Shown: piece after piece, positions 19,985 through 28,927 of the stretch
Layout: each line of letters opens with the position of its first letter
Position numbering within the stretch: position 1 is the stretch's first letter
Virus record (IMG/VR): IMGVR_UViG_3300032246_001438
Coordinates: 1 to 64,000 of that record
Direction: 5' to 3' (one strand)
Length of the DNA stretch: 64,000 nucleotides
From: a virus
The notes under the pieces: generated by a model
The model's input: the letters and a program-made list of their open reading frames with translations, nothing else
Database searches by the model: none
Told to the model about the DNA's origin: nothing
Program-made: the position numbers and the translations under genes

Positions 19985-20442
19985 TGGCTACAAAAAAACA
20001 AAAAGAAACGATGTCGGCTCGTTTTAAAGAAGTTAGCGACGAATTACAAAGAAAAAACGATTTTGACTCTCGAGTTCCAAAAGATGTTACTGAAGCGGGT
20101 ACTAAACTAGAGACAGCACCTACCAGTAATCCGCCAAGGCCACGAGCAAAAAGTATTGGGTACAACGCTACTTCTAGAACTCTTTATGTTGTATTTAGAG
20201 ACAACACTTGGTGGGAATACAGAAACGTGCCTACACAAATATGGGTAGGACTTCAAAATTCTTCATCTACTGGAAAATACTTAAAATCATCTGGTTTAGA
20301 TACTTGGTCTGATATGGGACCAGCAAACTTAGACACAATGTCTACAGAAGCTAAAACACGAATGAGTGATAACGCATCTAAAGCTGATAAAATTCAAGGA
20401 CTGCCCACTTTAGACAACTATCTGTTTGGACCCAGAAACTAA
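19984..20442 (+). CDS. KTSC-domain protein, 152 aa
   Basis: Residues about 56-101 (KSIGYNATSRTLYVVFRDN, WWEYRNVP, STGKYLKS) match the KTSC domain, a small beta domain often fused to lysyl-tRNA-related and phage proteins. Its function is not established. N- and C-terminal extensions are charged and probably disordered. Confidence 0.75.
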   Translation: MATKKQKETMSARFKEVSDELQRKNDFDSRVPKDVTEAGTKLETAPTSNPPRPRAKSIGYNATSRTLYVVFRDNTWWEYRNVPTQIWVGLQNSSSTGKYLKSSGLDTWSDMGPANLDTMSTEAKTRMSDNASKADKIQGLPTLDNYLFGPRN

Positions 20443-20443
20443 G

Positions 20444-20734
20444 ATGAAATCATACGGACCACTATACGGAGGAACTTTAAGGTACTGGCACAAGAAAGCT
20501 TTACCTGTACTTGAGGTGGGAACCACACAAGAAATTGAACACCCATACCGTTTAGGCAAATGCCTAGTTTTTAGAGTACCATTTACAAACCCTGGTTTCT
20601 ATTTTGGGGTTTGGATTAATAACCCAAACGTTAACCCTGATGATGACGCAAGGGTAGATGAGATATTAAAAGGAGCTATGAGAGGGCGAACTGCCTGGAA
20701 ACCAGAGGACGGGGCATATGATGAGTTTTTTTAA
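20444..20734 (+). CDS. hypothetical protein, 96 aa
   Basis: Start 20444 (MKSYGPLYGG) is preferred over an in-frame ATG that lies in the previous gene. It has W/Y/P-rich beta-like segments (LGKCLVFRVPFTNPGFYFGVW) and an acidic end. Unrecognised. Confidence 0.55.
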   Translation: MKSYGPLYGGTLRYWHKKALPVLEVGTTQEIEHPYRLGKCLVFRVPFTNPGFYFGVWINNPNVNPDDDARVDEILKGAMRGRTAWKPEDGAYDEFF

Positions 20735-20966
20735 AGATAAAGAGCCATGGGTAAAACCATTTTCTGAAAAAGTGGCAAGACGTGTATCTAAGATACCTAC
20801 TGGTGAATTAGAAATGTGGTCAGAACAGGCCCTAATTGATATATCTAGATGTCTATCGTCTTACTCTAAAAATAGAGACATGGTATTTTTAAATGAAGCT
20901 TTGCAAGGTTCCGAAGCTTTGCACGCCGTTGTCAACGAGTTGCACACCAGAATGAAAAGCCGTTAA
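20721..20966 (+). CDS. small helical protein, 81 aa
   Basis: Overlaps the preceding gene by 14 bases. The pattern WSEQALIDISRCLSSY...NEALQGSEALHAVVNEL resembles short helical proteins encoded just upstream of terminase genes in actinophages. It could be a small-terminase-like or regulatory protein, but I see no DNA-binding motif. An ATG one codon earlier is equally possible. Confidence 0.6.
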   Translation: MSFFKDKEPWVKPFSEKVARRVSKIPTGELEMWSEQALIDISRCLSSYSKNRDMVFLNEALQGSEALHAVVNELHTRMKSR

Positions 20967-20984
20967 ATCTATTTGTCGATTTTA

Positions 20985-20993
20985 TGCTAAACT
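20985..20993 (+). promoter_or_regulatory. extended -10 element TGCTAAACT
   Basis: An extended -10 (TGN-TAAACT) lies before the terminase gene, with no convincing -35 box. A near copy, TGCTACACT, lies at 35390-35398 before another structural gene. Confidence 0.3.
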
Positions 20994-21038
20994 TTGTTCT
21001 GCCTCTCTTCCTCTCCCCGTGTGGTGGCATCAAAAGGT

Positions 21039-21069
21039 CCTGGGTATAACTGCCCAGGCTTTTTGTTTT
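21039..21069 (+). terminator. terminator before the terminase gene
   Basis: CCTGGG/CCCAGG stem, followed by CTTTTTGTTTT. The flanking CAAAAG extends the stem. It separates the small-gene unit from the terminase unit. Confidence 0.7.
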
Positions 21070-21088
21070 CTATTAAACTAAGGTTAAT

Positions 21089-22681
21089 ATGGACAACAAT
21101 ATTGTTTTAGAAGAAGATGACGAAGAGTTTTTCCCTGAGGATGAACTCGAAGACGATGACGCCCTTCCCGAAGAAGAGGAAGAAGAACTTGATGAGTTAT
21201 CTAAAGAGTTTGTTAAAAAACTAGTTGACCGTTGCATTCAATTTATGGATGCTCTTGTAGGTCACACCCTTCACCCCTATCAAATGCCGCTTGCTCGCCG
21301 CATTATTGAATCTGTACTTATTAATGATGGTGAAGAAATAACCGCACTTGCTGCACGTCAGTCAGGTAAATCAGAAACTATTGCTAACACTGTAGCTACA
21401 CTTATGGTACTTCTTCCAAGACTTGCAAAAATGTACCCAGACCTACTTGGTAAGTTTGAAAATGGTATTTGGATTGGTATGTTTGCTCCTGTTGAAGGTC
21501 AGGTAGAAACCCTTTTTGGTCGTACTGTTAATCGTCTTACATCAGAGCGAGCGCTTGAGATTCTTGGTGACCCAGAGATTGATGACTCGTTAGGTAAAGT
21601 TCCTGGTGTTACACGACAGATTAAATTAAAGAACTCTGGTTCATCTTTAATGATGATGACAGCTAACCCTAGAGCTAAAATTGAATCTAAGTCTTTCCAT
21701 CTTATTGTTATTGATGAGTGCCAAGAAGCAGACGACTTTGTGGTATCTAAGTCTATTTCACCTATGTTGGCGTATTACTCAGGAACAATGGTGAAGACTG
21801 GCACTCCTACTACTCATAAGAATAACTTCTATCGTTCGATACAATTAAATAAACGTCGTCAAACAGGTACACGAGCACGGCAGAACCACTTTGAGTGGGA
21901 TTACCGAGACGTATCTAAGTGCAACGCTAATTACGCAAAGTTTATTAAAAAAGAGATGCTTCGTATTGGAGAGGACTCAGATGAATTCCAAATGTCCTAC
22001 TGTTGTAAATGGTTGCTGGAGAGAGGGATGTTCGTCACATCCACAATCATGGACGAACTTGGAGACACCTCACAAGAGTTGGTTAAAGCTTGGCATCGTT
22101 CTCCAGTTGTGGTCGGCATCGACCCCGCTCGCAAATTGGACTCGACGGTCGTCACGGTGGTCTGGGTAGACTGGGATAGGCCAGATGAGTTTGGATACTA
22201 CGACCATAGAGTTTTAAATTGGTTAGAGATTCAAGGCGATGACTGGGAAGACCAGTATTTTCAAATAGTTAACTTTCTTGGAAGTTACGATGTACTTAGT
22301 GTAGGTGTTGACGCTAACGGTGTGGGTGACGCAGTTGCTCAAAGATTACGGTTGTTACTTCCTAGAGCCGAAGTGCATTCAATTGGCAGTAGCCAACCAG
22401 AACAATCAAAACGTTGGAAACACCTTAAAGCGTTAATTGACCGACGTATGGTTGGTTGGCCTGCTCACGCAAAAACACGACGGTTACGTACTTGGAAGCG
22501 GTTTTACCAACAAATGACAGATTTAGAAACCAAGTTTACTGGTCCTAACTTTCTTGCCCATGCCCCAGATGAAGCCCATGCCCACGATGACTATGCCGAT
22601 AGCCTAGCTATTGCTTGTGCACTAACCCTAGATTTAACCATGCCTATGGTTGAGGTCTCTAGCTCTCCATTCTTTAAATAG
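21089..22681 (+). CDS. terminase large subunit, 530 aa
   Basis: ATPase domain with Walker A AARQSGKS (about 88-95) and Walker B LIVIDE (205-210). RNase-H-like nuclease domain with acidic residues in VGIDPARK (D345), VGVDANGVGDA and HDDYADSLA. It drives DNA packaging and cuts concatemers. The first 40 residues are unusually acidic (long D/E runs). No small terminase was recognised in the window. Confidence 0.94.
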   Translation: MDNNIVLEEDDEEFFPEDELEDDDALPEEEEEELDELSKEFVKKLVDRCIQFMDALVGHTLHPYQMPLARRIIESVLINDGEEITALAARQSGKSETIANTVATLMVLLPRLAKMYPDLLGKFENGIWIGMFAPVEGQVETLFGRTVNRLTSERALEILGDPEIDDSLGKVPGVTRQIKLKNSGSSLMMMTANPRAKIESKSFHLIVIDECQEADDFVVSKSISPMLAYYSGTMVKTGTPTTHKNNFYRSIQLNKRRQTGTRARQNHFEWDYRDVSKCNANYAKFIKKEMLRIGEDSDEFQMSYCCKWLLERGMFVTSTIMDELGDTSQELVKAWHRSPVVVGIDPARKLDSTVVTVVWVDWDRPDEFGYYDHRVLNWLEIQGDDWEDQYFQIVNFLGSYDVLSVGVDANGVGDAVAQRLRLLLPRAEVHSIGSSQPEQSKRWKHLKALIDRRMVGWPAHAKTRRLRTWKRFYQQMTDLETKFTGPNFLAHAPDEAHAHDDYADSLAIACALTLDLTMPMVEVSSSPFFK

Positions 22682-22694
22682 TCGTTACTTTAGC

Positions 22695-22723
22695 CTGACT
22701 TTAGATTCAAATCGCAGGATACT
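22695..22723 (+). promoter_or_regulatory. candidate late promoter (CTGACT-N17-GATACT)
   Basis: CTGACT (22695-22700), 17 bases, GATACT (22718-22723), 40 bases before the 22763 gene. Same layout as 16869-16897 and 25317-25345. Confidence 0.35.
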
Positions 22724-22762
22724 TTTCTACGAGGTCCTCAACCCTTATAAGGAGTAATAAAA

Positions 22763-23161
22763 ATGGCAATTGCCCCAACACCAAAGTTTCCTGAACGTCC
22801 AGGCAACACTTACGACCGTAAGATGTCCCCTGCAACTCCAGGACAACGCGGCCCTCTTCGCTTTGAAGAAGGTCTTGCAACAGACACCGACATTCCACAG
22901 GAATTTACTAACGGTGCAATGCAGGGATACGAACCTGCAGCAGGTCGTCCTAACCGTAACAAGCCAGTCCACACAAAGACAGCTGAAGAAACAATGCGCG
23001 AGCGTGCTCACGTAGGTTCAGCAGCTTGGGTAGAAGCACCAGCAAACTTGTCAGAATTTTCTGCTGGCGCATTTGCTGACCATGGCGATAACCGCTTTGA
23101 GGAAGTTTTCCGCAGCGGCGCTAATCAAAAAGCATCTAACCCTTCAGTCGTAAACGATTAA
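22763..23161 (+). CDS. hypothetical structural-region protein, 132 aa
   Basis: Lies between terminase and portal with an AAGGAG site. It is hydrophilic and Pro/Gly-rich with an FSAGAFADHGDNRFEEVFRSG segment and few hydrophobic residues. Probably a minor head protein, from position only. Confidence 0.6.
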   Translation: MAIAPTPKFPERPGNTYDRKMSPATPGQRGPLRFEEGLATDTDIPQEFTNGAMQGYEPAAGRPNRNKPVHTKTAEETMRERAHVGSAAWVEAPANLSEFSAGAFADHGDNRFEEVFRSGANQKASNPSVVND

Positions 23162-23169
23162 TTAGGTTT

Positions 23170-23217
23170 CCTACCCCCGTTTTTCTACAGGCGTTTAACA
23201 TACCTGGCGGGGGTAGG
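23170..23217 (+). terminator. 10-bp stem with long loop
   Basis: CCTACCCCCG/CGGGGGTAGG is perfectly complementary around a 28-base loop, followed by TTCCTTATTTAT. Terminator or processing stem between 22763 and 23243 genes. Confidence 0.5.
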
Positions 23218-23242
23218 TTCCTTATTTATAAAAGGATTTGAT

Positions 23243-23548
23243 ATGGCATTAATTAGAGGTAAAGAAGTAAAAGAAACGGAAAAACGGGAAGCCGCTAATC
23301 CTAAACTTTGGAACATGATTACTGCTCAAGCAGGGACAAAATTTTCTAAAAACTCTCCCGCCCGAGGTCACTGGATTCATGCCAGATACAACCAAATGGG
23401 CGGTCAATACGTTAAATCTAAAAAAGAGGTGGACCCCCGTTTTAGAGATTACACACACGAAGCATTAGAGAAAAAAGAAGAGTCAGAAAAAAAGAAGGTC
23501 ACTAAGCCAGTTGCTAAAAAAGTTTTAAGCAAAAAGCGCTTTAGCTAA
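23243..23548 (+). CDS. hypothetical basic protein, 101 aa
   Basis: The pattern KLWNMITAQAGTKFSKNSPARGHWIHARYNQMGG is one I recall from proteins encoded next to portal genes of actinophages and other phages. The C-terminus is a lysine-rich tail. Function unknown; a small virion or packaging accessory is possible. Confidence 0.65.
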   Translation: MALIRGKEVKETEKREAANPKLWNMITAQAGTKFSKNSPARGHWIHARYNQMGGQYVKSKKEVDPRFRDYTHEALEKKEESEKKKVTKPVAKKVLSKKRFS

Positions 23549-23600
23549 ATTTACTATTCGTGGTATTCTTAGCGCCTCTTAAGTTAGAAACAGGTGAGTT

Positions 23601-25307
23601 TTGAGCGGTATTGATTTTTCGCCTCCCTCATACAGGGCTGCATCTAGCGACCTTACAATATCTATCTCTCCCCTTGGATTGGTGGAACTAGCAGATGAAG
23701 AGTTCGAAGTTCACGGCCCTCGTCTTAATCGCTATTCTCTTAACTGGGCCATGTATCTTGGTCATCACTATTCTTACCGCCGTCAAGTAGGCGAATCACA
23801 ATTAGTTCTTAACTATTTCCGCGCTTTTTCAGATTTTATTATTAACTTTACTTTTGGTAAAGGTGTTAACTTCCGCTCACCAAAAGAAACAGAAGCTATT
23901 GTTCCCGACCTTCTTGAAAGAGTATGGGAAGTAGATAACAATAAAGCTACAGTATTGTGGGAAATGGGTCAGCAAGGCGCTGTATCTGGAGACTGTTTTG
24001 TTAAGGTTGCCTACGAAGAGCCTTGGACAGACCCTTCAGGAATGCAACATCCAGGTCGCGTACGCATCCTTCCACTTAACGCGTCTTTTTGTTTTCCAGA
24101 GTTTCACCCGCATGACCGCGAACGTTTAATACGTTTTAAATTAAAGTACCGTTTCTGGGGCACATCTCTTGAAGGTACACGTCAGGTATTTACTTACACT
24201 GAAATCCTTACAGAAGATGTGATTGAGGAATACATCAACGATGAACTTATTGATTCTCGCCCTAACCCGCTTGGCACTATTCCCATTATTCATATCCCTA
24301 ATATTCGTATTAGTGGTTCTCCTTGGGGTCTCTCTGATTGTCACGACGTTATTAATATCAATCGTACTTATAATGAAACTGCTACTGATATCGCTGACAT
24401 CGTTAACTACCATGCTGCGCCCGTCACGGTCATCATCGGTGCTAAGGCTTCTCAGCTTGAAAAGGGCGCTAACAAAGTCTGGGGTGGTCTACCAAAAGAC
24501 GCAAGAGTAGAGAACCTAGAAGGTGGAGCACAGGGTCTTAAAGGCGCTATGGAGTTCTTAGCTATGCTCAAGAAGTCCATGCATGAAATGATTGGTATTC
24601 CTGAGACCGCTCTTGGTCAAGCACAGCCTATCTCTAACACATCAGGCGTTGCGCTATCTATCCAGTTCCAGCCTTTGATGAACCGCTACCACCAAAAGAT
24701 TATTCAATATGCACGTGGCCTAGAACGAGTTAACGAGTTAATTTTACGTAGCCTTGCAGTTAAAGAACCAGAAACCTTTACCTGGAACCCAGAATCAGAT
24801 GTTAAGTTGAAAAAGGGACAAGTTGCTCAACTAGACCCTAATGACCCCATCACATACCTTTCATATGTACATTTCCCACAGCCTCTGCCATTAGATAAGT
24901 TAATTGCTCTTAATGAGGTTCAATCTATGCTTTCTCTTGGTCTTGAGTCTAAAGAAGGCGCACTTAGAACTCTTGGAGAAGAGTTCCCTGCTGCAAAACT
25001 TAATGAGATTCGTCAAGAACTTCTTGATGACGCTACCGCTGACGGAGCGCTTAAGTTGCTACAAACTCAAATTGAACAAGAAATTGCAGAATTAACAGGA
25101 ACTATGCCAAATCCAGAAACTGGTGGTGCCCCAGGCGCTCCAAGCGCAACTGGTAAACCAGGCGCTCCTGCTGTATTACCACCAACAATAGATGGCGCAC
25201 TAGCAGCCGCGGACATGGGTGAAGCCGACCTCCGCAACAAGCTAGTAACAGAAGCTTATGGAACAGTCCTCCCTCAGAGGCGCGTTCCAGAAGAGTACGA
25301 AAAATAG
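23601..25307 (+). CDS. portal protein, 568 aa
   Basis: Starts at TTG 23601 with AGGTGAG upstream. The central region has portal features: GDCFVKVAYEEPW, HIPNIRISGSPWGLSD, TATDIADIVNYHAAPV, and the helix-turn LKKSMHEMIGIPETALGQ with NTSGVALSIQFQPLMNR. It ends in a Gly/Pro-rich stretch. Forms the dodecameric portal at the capsid vertex. Placed after terminase and before scaffold, as expected. Confidence 0.9.
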   Translation: MSGIDFSPPSYRAASSDLTISISPLGLVELADEEFEVHGPRLNRYSLNWAMYLGHHYSYRRQVGESQLVLNYFRAFSDFIINFTFGKGVNFRSPKETEAIVPDLLERVWEVDNNKATVLWEMGQQGAVSGDCFVKVAYEEPWTDPSGMQHPGRVRILPLNASFCFPEFHPHDRERLIRFKLKYRFWGTSLEGTRQVFTYTEILTEDVIEEYINDELIDSRPNPLGTIPIIHIPNIRISGSPWGLSDCHDVININRTYNETATDIADIVNYHAAPVTVIIGAKASQLEKGANKVWGGLPKDARVENLEGGAQGLKGAMEFLAMLKKSMHEMIGIPETALGQAQPISNTSGVALSIQFQPLMNRYHQKIIQYARGLERVNELILRSLAVKEPETFTWNPESDVKLKKGQVAQLDPNDPITYLSYVHFPQPLPLDKLIALNEVQSMLSLGLESKEGALRTLGEEFPAAKLNEIRQELLDDATADGALKLLQTQIEQEIAELTGTMPNPETGGAPGAPSATGKPGAPAVLPPTIDGALAAADMGEADLRNKLVTEAYGTVLPQRRVPEEYEK

Positions 25308-25316
25308 TCGTTTAAC

Positions 25317-25345
25317 CTGACATTTTCGTGCTGAAAGGACAGAAT
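25317..25345 (+). promoter_or_regulatory. candidate late promoter (CTGACA-N17-CAGAAT)
   Basis: CTGACA (25317-25322), 17 bases, CAGAAT (25340-25345), 68 bases before the scaffold gene. Third example of the same spacing. Confidence 0.35.
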
Positions 25346-25412
25346 ATAAACAACGTTTGGTCATATGTGTTATTAATTCGGACAACGACCCCTAGGATGT
25401 AAGGAAGCAAAA

Positions 25413-26192
25413 ATGGAAACAGCAGAAGTAAACGCCGAGGCCTTTGCGGTCGAAGCAGGAGTAGTTCCAGTTGTAGCGCAGTCGTCAGACAACGCAGTTG
25501 TCGCTGACGCACCTACTACTAAGGCAACTTCCAAGTTTTATACGGAAGATGACTTGGCAAAAGTTCGTAGCCAAGAGAAAGAAAAACTCTATCCTCAGAT
25601 TGATAAGTTAAAGGAAGAACTAGATTTACTTAAGCGTGAGCGTGAAGAAGCAGCAGCAGCACGTGCAGCAGAAGAAGCAGCACGAGCAGCAGCAGAAAAA
25701 GAAGCTCTTGAAAGTGATTTAGATGTTCGTTCTTTACTTAAGCAAAAAGAATCAGAGTGGCAGGAGCAGTTGGAGCGTGAGCGCCAAGAGCGCGAACGAG
25801 CCTTTGCTCTTCTGGAACGCGAAAAGTCTTTTGCTGATTTACAGAGCTACCGTACACAACGTGTAGAGGCAGAACGTGATAACATTATTCCTGAACTACT
25901 TGACTTAATTAGCGGTAACAACCGTGAAGAATTAGATGCAAGTATTGAAGGTTTAAGAGAACGTTCTGCAAAAATTCTTGAATCGGCGCAATCTGCTATG
26001 CAGAACGCTAGAAAAGAAATGACGGGGACACGGGTAACCACGCCCCCAGCTGGACCACTGGAAACTAATATGGAGCAACGTAACTTTACGGCTGAGGATA
26101 TCTCAACCATGTCGATGAACGATTACGCAAAATACAGAAGCAAGCTATTGAGTCCAAAAGCTCAAGGCAAGTCTTCGGGGCTGTTCGGTTAA
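25413..26192 (+). CDS. scaffolding protein, 259 aa
   Basis: Long charged coiled coil (residues about 45-150, runs of E, R and A), a second helical section (LLDLISGNNREELDASIEGL), and a short C-terminal region (TAEDISTMSMNDYAKYR) that probably contacts the capsid protein. Location directly before the major capsid gene supports the call. No capsid protease gene was seen nearby. Confidence 0.82.
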   Translation: METAEVNAEAFAVEAGVVPVVAQSSDNAVVADAPTTKATSKFYTEDDLAKVRSQEKEKLYPQIDKLKEELDLLKREREEAAAARAAEEAARAAAEKEALESDLDVRSLLKQKESEWQEQLERERQERERAFALLEREKSFADLQSYRTQRVEAERDNIIPELLDLISGNNREELDASIEGLRERSAKILESAQSAMQNARKEMTGTRVTTPPAGPLETNMEQRNFTAEDISTMSMNDYAKYRSKLLSPKAQGKSSGLFG

Positions 26193-26232
26193 TCCCACCA
26201 AAACCCAAATTCAACTAAGGAGTCATAGCTAA

Positions 26233-27303
26233 ATGGCATCAGGTATTACAGGTACAGGCAATCTTGCCGCAGCACCTACAGCGTACTCAGGTACAAATAC
26301 ACAGCTGACTCAAGCGATTCAGACAATTTGGTCAAAGGAAATTCTTTTCCAGGCCATGCCAATCTTGCGCTTTGAGCAGTTTGCAGTAAAGAAGACTGAA
26401 CTAGGAGTTGCTCCTGGTCTTCAGATTAACTTCATGCGTTACAACAACCTCGGCTTTGCGGGTTCACTCGTAGAAGGCGTGCGTATGCAGACTAACGCAC
26501 TAACAGCACAGCAGTTCTCAATCACAGTATCAGAGCATGGATATGCTCTTGCTGTTTCAGAGCTATTGCTTAATGCTTCATTCGATGACGTAATGGCTTC
26601 AGCCTCACGTCTTCTTGGTCGTAACATGGCTATCTATCTAGACCAGCTATCACGCGACACACTATACGCAGCAACTTCAACCATTTACGGTGAAGACCGC
26701 TCATCACTCACAGCAGTAAACAACTGGTATGCAGATGGTACAACCGCTGCTAACCGTGCTGCTATGACAGGTACCTACTACTTGACACCTCATACAGTCA
26801 AGGATGCAGTAGAGACCCTAAGCACAAAGAACATCCCACGTCTTGGCGAAACCTACGTGGCGTTTGTTCACCCCCACCAGAGCCGTAAACTTCGTGATAA
26901 TCCAGAATTTATTGAAGTCACAAAGTACGCTGCTCCAGGTAACTTCATGCTTGGTGAAATCGGTCGTCTATACGATTGCGTATTCATTGAAACAACTCAG
27001 GTTCTTAAGGTTGCTGGCGGCGCTGGTTCTTCTTACTCAGCTGATACAACTGTTGCTAACCCAACAGTAACAGCTGGTGGAGGATATACAACTCCTGCAA
27101 CAAAGACAGGTAACGGTGGTTCTGACCGCTATGCAGCTATCTTCATTGGAGATAACGCATTCGGACACGCAATCTCACTTCCTGTTGAACTACGCGATGG
27201 CGGTATCTTAGACTTCGGTCGTGAGCACGCTCTTGCTTGGTACTCAATCTTCGGTCTTGGTCTAATTACTGACCAGTCTGTAATCATTGCAGAAACCAAC
27301 TAA
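26233..27303 (+). CDS. major capsid protein, N4-gp56 family, 356 aa
   Basis: The N-terminal part (QTIWSKEILFQAMPILRFEQ, LQINFMRYNNLGFAG) and the following YALAVSELLLNASFDDVMA match the N4-gp56-type HK97-fold capsid family. The middle includes FVHPHQSRKLRDNPEF, and the C-terminus returns to beta strands (LPVELRDGGILDFGREHALAWYSIFG). Strong codon regularity (many TTC, GGT, CGT) suits high expression. Followed by a stable hairpin. Confidence 0.9.
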   Translation: MASGITGTGNLAAAPTAYSGTNTQLTQAIQTIWSKEILFQAMPILRFEQFAVKKTELGVAPGLQINFMRYNNLGFAGSLVEGVRMQTNALTAQQFSITVSEHGYALAVSELLLNASFDDVMASASRLLGRNMAIYLDQLSRDTLYAATSTIYGEDRSSLTAVNNWYADGTTAANRAAMTGTYYLTPHTVKDAVETLSTKNIPRLGETYVAFVHPHQSRKLRDNPEFIEVTKYAAPGNFMLGEIGRLYDCVFIETTQVLKVAGGAGSSYSADTTVANPTVTAGGGYTTPATKTGNGGSDRYAAIFIGDNAFGHAISLPVELRDGGILDFGREHALAWYSIFGLGLITDQSVIIAETN

Positions 27304-27321
27304 TTAGTTTAACCCGCTGAG

Positions 27322-27345
27322 GGGGTGGAGATAAAACTCCACCCC
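27322..27345 (+). other. 9-bp perfect hairpin after the capsid gene
   Basis: GGGGTGGAG/CTCCACCCC with a 6-base loop, no U-run. Likely protects or processes the capsid mRNA end, or acts as a partial terminator. Confidence 0.55.
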
Positions 27346-27384
27346 TAAAGCACCACTTAACAGACATTCAATCGGAGGATACAA

Positions 27385-27753
27385 ATGGCAAGTAAAGTAA
27401 AACCAACAGACGTCACGGGACGCGCTCGTGAAGCTCAAATTGCAGATAATATTGAGGCTCTTCAGGAACGTGCTGGTGAAATGTCTATGGCTACCGCAGC
27501 CGCTCAAATTAAGCTTGAAACAGAAGTAATTGATGCAACACAACCAAATCGCGCAACTGTCATCATTGATGAACCAACAGTTGTAGGTTCAGCAGATGAG
27601 GACAAGGTTCTTATTCGTGTTGTAGAGGACATTGAACAAATGACTCTAGGTGCAGGAAATTATTTTAGTTTTAAAGCTGGACAGAAGTACAAGGTATCTC
27701 GTCAAGTTGCTCAGCACCTTGAAGAAAAAGGCTATCTAGCTGGAGTTATCTAA
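27385..27753 (+). CDS. hypothetical head protein, 122 aa
   Basis: Charged helical N-terminus (residues 5-55), then a beta-rich C-terminal region (VLIRVVEDIEQMTLGAGNYFSFKAGQ and KVSRQVAQHLEEKGYLAGVI). Position after the capsid suggests a head-completion or decoration role. GGAGG site before the ATG. Confidence 0.65.
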   Translation: MASKVKPTDVTGRAREAQIADNIEALQERAGEMSMATAAAQIKLETEVIDATQPNRATVIIDEPTVVGSADEDKVLIRVVEDIEQMTLGAGNYFSFKAGQKYKVSRQVAQHLEEKGYLAGVI

Positions 27754-27774
27754 ACTTTTATATTTGGCGTAGCG

Positions 27775-27800
27775 GCGGGCACATTGATGCCCGCTTCTTC
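27775..27800 (+). terminator. hairpin terminator
   Basis: GCGGGCA/TGCCCGC stem with a 6-base loop followed by TTCTTCGTTT. Ends the capsid unit. Confidence 0.6.
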
Positions 27801-27864
27801 GTTTATACAGAATTTATTACTAATTACTGACACTATGTACTAGCTAGTGTGAGGGGTGGATTAA

Positions 27865-28923
27865 ATGGCTTTAATGGCAGATTTGGTCTCTCGAGTACGA
27901 CTAGAACTCGGTGACATGCCTAAAATGTTTACCTTTGCCGTTACTGGCGATGGTTCCACTAAAGACTTTTATTTAAAAGAAAAACCTATTGACCCTTACA
28001 CACTATATGTATCTATCAACAATGCCGCTGTTTTATCTGGAAGCGGATACAAATTAGAAAAAGATAAAGGCATGCTTCATTTTAGGTATGCGCTTACAGC
28101 ATCTGAAAATCTATTTGTTGCTGGAACTTCTTACCGCTACTTTACAGATGCAGATATTGAAACTTTTATTAACACTGCTGTAACCCAGCATTTGCACGAA
28201 AGAACTGATTCATACGGAAGCAACATGTCTCTTGCAAAGCTTCCACCTGTTGAAGAGTACCCAGTTGCTATCCTAGCTGTAATTGAAGCCCTATGGGCTC
28301 TTGCTACTGATGCATCTTTTGATATTAACATTAGCGCTCCAGACGGGGTTGTCATCCCACGTAACCAGCGTTACGAGCAATTGACTAATACAATCAATCA
28401 ACGTTGGGAACAGTACCGACAGCTATGCCAACAGCTAAACATTGGCCTCTGGAGAATTCAGGTCGGTACACTTCGTCGTGTTAGCCGCCTAACTAATAAA
28501 TTTGTTCCTGTATATCTATCACAAGAAATTGACGATAGCCGTAAGCCAGAGCGGGTTTACCTTAATAATGACCTAATGGGAAGAACCCCTACCCCAAGCG
28601 CTGTAGAGGTATATGACATACAGATGTACCAAGGCGACTCATTTGAACGCCAAGTTGACTTTGATTTCAATATTACGGGGCTAGTTTGGAAAGCTCAAAT
28701 TCGTACATATCCGAATTCACCATCTTTATATGGCACCTTCAATGTTACAATTTTAGATGCTGCAACAGGTAGAATTAAGCTGTCAATGACAAACAGCGCT
28801 ACAAAATATTTGCCAGCACGAGCGTTTTGGGATTTACAGGCTACATCTACAACAGATGCAACCTTTGAGAGAACTTTTTTGCGAGGTCAAGTGTTCGTAA
28901 CTCAACAGGTAACGGTGGACTAA
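27865..28923 (+). CDS. head-tail connector/adaptor-like protein, 352 aa
   Basis: The N-terminal 100 residues contain the [18 protein letters not shown] strand module. The middle is helical ([36 protein letters not shown]), as in gp6-type connectors. The C-terminal 110 residues ([17 protein letters not shown]...) look like a BppU-like N-terminal beta domain that attaches baseplate or fibre proteins. The call rests on position and domain order. Confidence 0.6.
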   Translation: MALMADLVSRVRLELGDMPKMFTFAVTGDGSTKDFYLKEKPIDPYTLYVSINNAAVLSGSGYKLEKDKGMLHFRYALTASENLFVAGTSYRYFTDADIETFINTAVTQHLHERTDSYGSNMSLAKLPPVEEYPVAILAVIEALWALATDASFDINISAPDGVVIPRNQRYEQLTNTINQRWEQYRQLCQQLNIGLWRIQVGTLRRVSRLTNKFVPVYLSQEIDDSRKPERVYLNNDLMGRTPTPSAVEVYDIQMYQGDSFERQVDFDFNITGLVWKAQIRTYPNSPSLYGTFNVTILDAATGRIKLSMTNSATKYLPARAFWDLQATSTTDATFERTFLRGQVFVTQQVTVD

Positions 28924-28927
28924 GACT

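Noticed and set aside
24141-24413. Minus-strand frame opposite the portal gene
   Set aside because: Asn/Asp/Thr-rich translation without a start signal; the portal frame on the plus strand explains the region.
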